From the NCBI RefSeq assembly GCF_036785885.1, contig NC_092323.1:12160501-12224500 (forward strand): 64,000 nt of DNA, given 5' to 3'. The position numbers and the translations under genes are program-made. Source of the DNA: Coffea arabica (Eukaryota; Streptophyta; Magnoliopsida; Gentianales; Rubiaceae). Of this stretch, positions 59,831 through 64,000 are shown one piece after another; within the stretch, counting starts at the first letter, position 1; every line of letters starts with the position of its first letter. The notes below the pieces were generated by a model. It searched no databases. It was given only the letters and a program-made list of their open reading frames with translations, and had not been told where the DNA came from.

Positions 59831-61440
59831 AGAATATTGTTGTTTAAGTCCATGTGTGAATTGTGATGTATCAAACATGCAATTCCACACACCGTGAAGG
59901 CAGATGAAATGTCCAATATTCTATTAGTATTAATTAAAAACCACAATCTTTGATTCGTGAATCCTTTTGGTACTAACATCTCATAATCTCAAGTTGGCAA
60001 TTGAAAATTAGGATGGGAATCATGCACCAAAATAGACATTAATCCCTTTTTATTCCCTTACATGTTTGACCAAAAGAGGTTTCTCAAATCAAAATGAAGT
60101 TATAATAATAGATTAATATTTCTTATACTGAAAATGCATACATTATCAGCATTAGATGCACGTCAACTATGATAAATTTGAATTTGAAATTTAACTTTTA
60201 CACATATGTCATGAATACAATTCTAATGATGTATACACTATTGATGTATATAAGATTTACGCTATAATAACATTCATAACAATTCACAATGCTTTTATTC
60301 TTTTTAAAAATATTAATCTGCGGTTACAATTTATAGTAAACACATGTTGGAGGCAATAATGTCTGATACATGCATATTTTGTTGTTTTTGTTGTAAAAGA
60401 ATGTCATACCAATGATGTGAAAAGGATTAATTCAGCTATTTTTAATATCTGCCCCTGAACCAATACACATTGCATCAAACGCCCTCATAAGTAAACAGTT
60501 TGCCTCTTTTTTTTTTTCTTCTTCTTCTTTTAGGTTAAGCTGATTTGATGAGAGTGAAACAGCAATCATGTGCTTTTCTCTTCTTCTTGGAAAGGTTTCC
60601 TTAGACTTAAAGCTTTTGCTGCTGCTTTTACAGTCCATACTTTGACGTGCACAGTCAGCAACAACAAAAGGAGACTTTAGATGAGATAACCAGGATTTGG
60701 TCTTTTTTCCTGATGGAACTGATTCTTGATCCAATTAAGGCCTTTAATTTTCTCTTCAAGGAAAGGTGATTTATGAAAGCAAGCTCAAACTTTCATGTAC
60801 AGGCGAATGAGCAGAATAAAGTATGATTCCCCTTCTCTTCGTCCTCTTCTTCTTCTTCTTTCCCTTTTTTTTTTTTTTAATTCTTCATTTTTGGTCATTA
60901 ATTGGAAAATATGCTGTGGAAACCGCAGAAGATATATTGATGAGAGAGGAAGAAAGGTCGAGAAGTCTTTAGTTGTTGATAAGATCTTCAGTTATTGGAT
61001 GTCCAGCTGGGAACTCAATTGAATCTCTTTAATGATACCATCTTGATTTCAATCAGTGGTAATTATGGTCTCTGAAATACTTAAGCATAAAGATACAAGA
61101 TTATGCTCATTGACCAAACAAAAAGTTTTGTCACCAACTAACCATAGTACTAATTTCTTTCTCTACCGACCGCAAAGCAATGGAATATGCCCCATTTTCT
61201 TTTCTAGGCATCCATTCGAACACCGACACGATCATAGCGTCCAGAAATGTCGGTTTCTACCAATTTACACTCTAAAAACAGCAACATTTCCAGCTATAAT
61301 CGTGTATCATTAACAGCAACATTTGGTGTTAGGTTTTATATAGTAGTATGACTGATTGGTACTATAGTATTTCACTTTTTCTTTTGTTAAATGAATTTGT
61401 TGAAACGTAAATAACACAAATTAAAAACCCAAAACTAAGT
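59831..61440. other. Intergenic, no gene recognised
   Basis: AT-rich sequence. A 100-codon minus-strand frame at 60432-60734 has a Lys/Ser-rich reading without recognisable domain, and I do not call it a gene. Low-complexity C/T tracts lie at 60500-60530 and 60830-60880. Confidence 0.45.
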
Positions 61441-61595
61441 GGTGTGCTTGGATAGCGCCTGAAATTATTTGTTTACATCACAAATATAATTTCCAACACA
61501 TCTTTTTATCTTCTCAATTACCTTTTTATTTCATATATATCACATCATAAAAAATGCTAAAGTAATTATTTCAAATAATCTACTCGGTAGAGATA
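61441..61595. mobile_element. MITE-like element, GTTTGGATTG-type family, copy F
   Basis: GTGTGCTTGGATAGC at the left and the block TACCTTTTTATTTCATATAT then ATCACATCATAAAAAATGCT match the copy at 10.3 kb closely (TACCTTTTTATCTCACATAC, ATCACATCACAAAAAATGCT). The right end is less well kept (ATTTCAAATAATCTACTCGG). Confidence 0.6.
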
Positions 61596-64000
61596 TTAAA
61601 GTAGAAATAATGAAAATATGTTGGCTCTAACGTTAATTTAAACCCACTCCCTCGGTAGCTTTGGTAGGTCTTTTCTGACATGTTGCTGAATGAGGTTTCT
61701 TTGTAAGATGGCCCAGGAAAATGAGATCACAATAAATTTTCTGATCTGTAACAACGCTGACAATTTATGTTATCCAACTCTCCAAGTATCCAGCAGAGTA
61801 GTTTTTCAATCTCTAAGAAGGCTAGTAAAGTGCAACTTTGATAGTAAAGTGCAAATTTTCAATCGCAGTTGGGTCTCCCCCTTCCTTAGATTAGATTAGG
61901 ATAGTGTAGGATGCTATAGATAAAAAGTGGCGATTGACAAAAAAATAATAATAATAAAGTGCAATTTTACTCTAAAATAAGGCTCCACAAGCAAGCACAA
62001 TAACGGTGAAAATAAGTTGGATTACTCGATAGTACATTTCTCCTGGAACTTGCTATATAGCAATACTAATTGTCTGTAGAGGAAATGCTACACAAAAGAT
62101 GCTGCATGAGTTTTTTTATGATATAAACCACCTCTGAGGGGAAGGTGGGGGAGGAAAAAACCTCTGCGAGCAACAGATTCTTTGTTAGCATTGAGATCAT
62201 AACCTGGATGTCGAAAAAAGTTAAATTGAAAGCACGACATACAATTTAAGTATGTCGTTGCCTGAGCAGACTGGCTCAATATTTGCCTCAAGAATGGTGT
62301 TCATACCTTTTGTGGATACCATGAGATGCATGCAAGACGTTGATCTTGACTTCAAAAGGAATTTCTGCGACAAAACTGAAGACAGGCCTACGCAAGGCCG
62401 GAATATGCTAAGCTCAAAGATATAGCATAGGCGACAAAAGAGCAACTGAAACTGGCCCTATTCCTGATGCTTAGCAATCTAAGATATGACAACCCCAACA
62501 CCACTCCCCACTTCAACCCCCACTTACCCACCCCCACCCCCCCAACAAAAAAAAAAACACAAAGGGCAAAAATTCAGCAAAGTTAAAGACGAATATACGA
62601 TGAAAATATCAGAGAGATACTAAACGATGGCTGTCAGAAAAGGTTATCAATTGGCAATCATTTCTTCCCAGCTGATGAAAGAACTCCACCCTCAAGTACC
62701 TGGATTAAGGGGAACTACTATAGTGTTTTAAATTTGCAAACGTATCTCACTACGTACAGATATTACCAATTTTTTGTAGTCCAAATAGTACAAAAGGCGA
62801 TCTTGTCTCAGGTTATACCACAGCAATCAGATTACGAGGCTGGTCTCACAAAGGCCACAAGGTATTAAAAACTTAGCAACTAAAGCAAGAATGTGAGAAT
62901 TTAAGTGTCTTGAGCAGAAAGGTTTTTCCTTAGATGGGAGTCCAATCATGCAATTCATGCTATTACTTTAGCAATCCATCTACTAATCTAAAGTGATTTC
63001 ACAAACCACCGTCGAGATTACATTATTAGTCCTTCCCCTGTGTTGCTAACATAAAGTCTATGATTTGACAGAACTAAGATCAAGATCCCACTAGGTATGG
63101 TCTCTATAAATAAAATGAAAGCACTTCATGCAACATATTCTCATCTTTGCACAAAGGTCAATGATCTGAACTACCAAAATCAGCACATTTTCCTTCTTTC
63201 TACCAGATGGAACACTGTAAAACAGGGTGGAGAAACGCATTCGGAACTTTGATTTAAGATGCTCCTCTATGTCTTCAACTCAACAGAACGAACGAGGAAA
63301 GCCATTCTATCACTATGAAAACTCAAAGAACACCAAACTGGTCAAGTTTGGTTCTAAAAAGCTGTGTCCTTAAAGACTCACGATGTAAGCTATTTTCTTA
63401 TTATTGGAGCTATCTAAGTTGATGATAACAAAATTGTAAAGACATCTGCCGATTCCTAATAAAAAACAAGAAAACCTTACAAAGTGTGCAAATTTCTAAT
63501 CCACTGCACCTTTATCCCATAAACAACAATCTCACATCTAAAAGCTTAACATGCCAGGAAAGCTACCTCAACAAGTCATATTAAGGCAAAAAAAAAGTCA
63601 TCCCATTGCCTAACAGGGACAAATCAATGCACCCACATATTAAAACTAAAAGGCATCAAAGGAAGTCTTACAGTCAGAAATAAGTGAAAAAAGTGTATTG
63701 TTTGCAATGTTGCTTCCAATATCTTTATTCCCAAGGTATCACTTTTGTGCATGACCTTTTCTTGTACGAGGCAGGGTCTACTGCAATAGTTGCAATCTTA
63801 TTTAAGAGACTTCTGCCATTAAGTACCTTAACAAGCTACTTTTTTTCCAAGGAGCAAACTTTTTCAGTCTTATAAGTGTCTACGCTCATAGAATGCGTGC
63901 TGAAACCCCATTAGCGATGCACAAGCCGTTACTGACAGCACAAAGAACTCAACAACAAATCAGCAAACAACAATATCTTTCATGATCTTGGGCACAACTA
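61596..64000. other. Unassigned window end
   Basis: I found no recognisable coding exon on either strand. Only short open frames occur (for example 61690-61899 plus and 62221-62445 minus) without known motifs. The sequence composition is slightly less AT-rich than typical spacers, so introns or UTR of a gene lying beyond the window are possible. A C-rich tract with A-run lies at 62500-62560. Confidence 0.4.

Noticed and set aside
60432-60734. A 100-codon minus-strand frame (MDQESVPSGKKTKSW...)
   Set aside because: No homologue recognised, low-complexity Glu/Lys tract, no clear promoter or neighbouring exon; it could only be kept with transcript support.
1-64000. CRISPR array, bacterial operon, phage or plasmid features
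   Set aside because: Introns, plant gene families and plant repeats throughout; no regularly spaced short repeats were seen.

Overview
This is nuclear DNA of a flowering plant. The evidence is AT-rich intergenic sequence, GT-AG introns, plant-only gene families (UGT91-type glycosyltransferase, AINTEGUMENTA-like AP2 factor, RLCK-VI kinase, plant U-box kinase) and many small TIR elements. The genes look eudicot, and I lean towards an asterid, possibly Rubiaceae, but the sequence alone does not prove the family.

Layout. Bases 1-3.7 kb hold a decayed UGT91-type cluster: the 3' end of an apparently intact gene, a second copy broken by a frameshift and a stop, and a 3'-end relic fused to a duplicated 3' end of the next gene. 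Bases 5.4-9.5 kb (minus) encode an SPT7-like histone-fold protein, a candidate SAGA/TFIID-type subunit. Bases 10.3-18.3 kb are a transposon island: a MITE, then a 7-kb hAT-like element that carries fragments resembling a VAR3-like chloroplast zinc-finger gene and has been split by two solo LTRs. PNO1, a 40S ribosome biogenesis factor, follows at 18.7-19.3 kb with degenerate tandem repeats downstream.

After a 7-kb gap come a ROP-binding RLCK-VI kinase (RBK2-like, 26.7-30.7 kb, 7 coding exons), an intronless membrane-anchored TPR protein (32.1-32.7 kb) and an AIL6/PLT3-type double-AP2 gene (34.1-38.5 kb, minus, 9 coding exons including a 9-nt micro-exon). A gene-poor stretch (38.6-48.1 kb) ends with a tRNA-Ala(CGC). 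Then come a PUB50-like U-box/pseudokinase gene (49.6-53.1 kb, 8 exons) and a NAT11/NAT12-like nucleobase-ascorbate transporter (53.8-59.2 kb, minus, 10 exons). I recognise no gene in 59.3-64 kb.

The genes do not form a pathway cluster beyond the tandem UGT copies; this is an ordinary euchromatic mix. All exon models were built by hand from splice signals and reading-frame continuity, and every intact multi-exon model closes in frame. The most unusual structures are the chimeric duplicate at 3.2-3.7 kb and the nested transposon stack at 11.3-18.3 kb.
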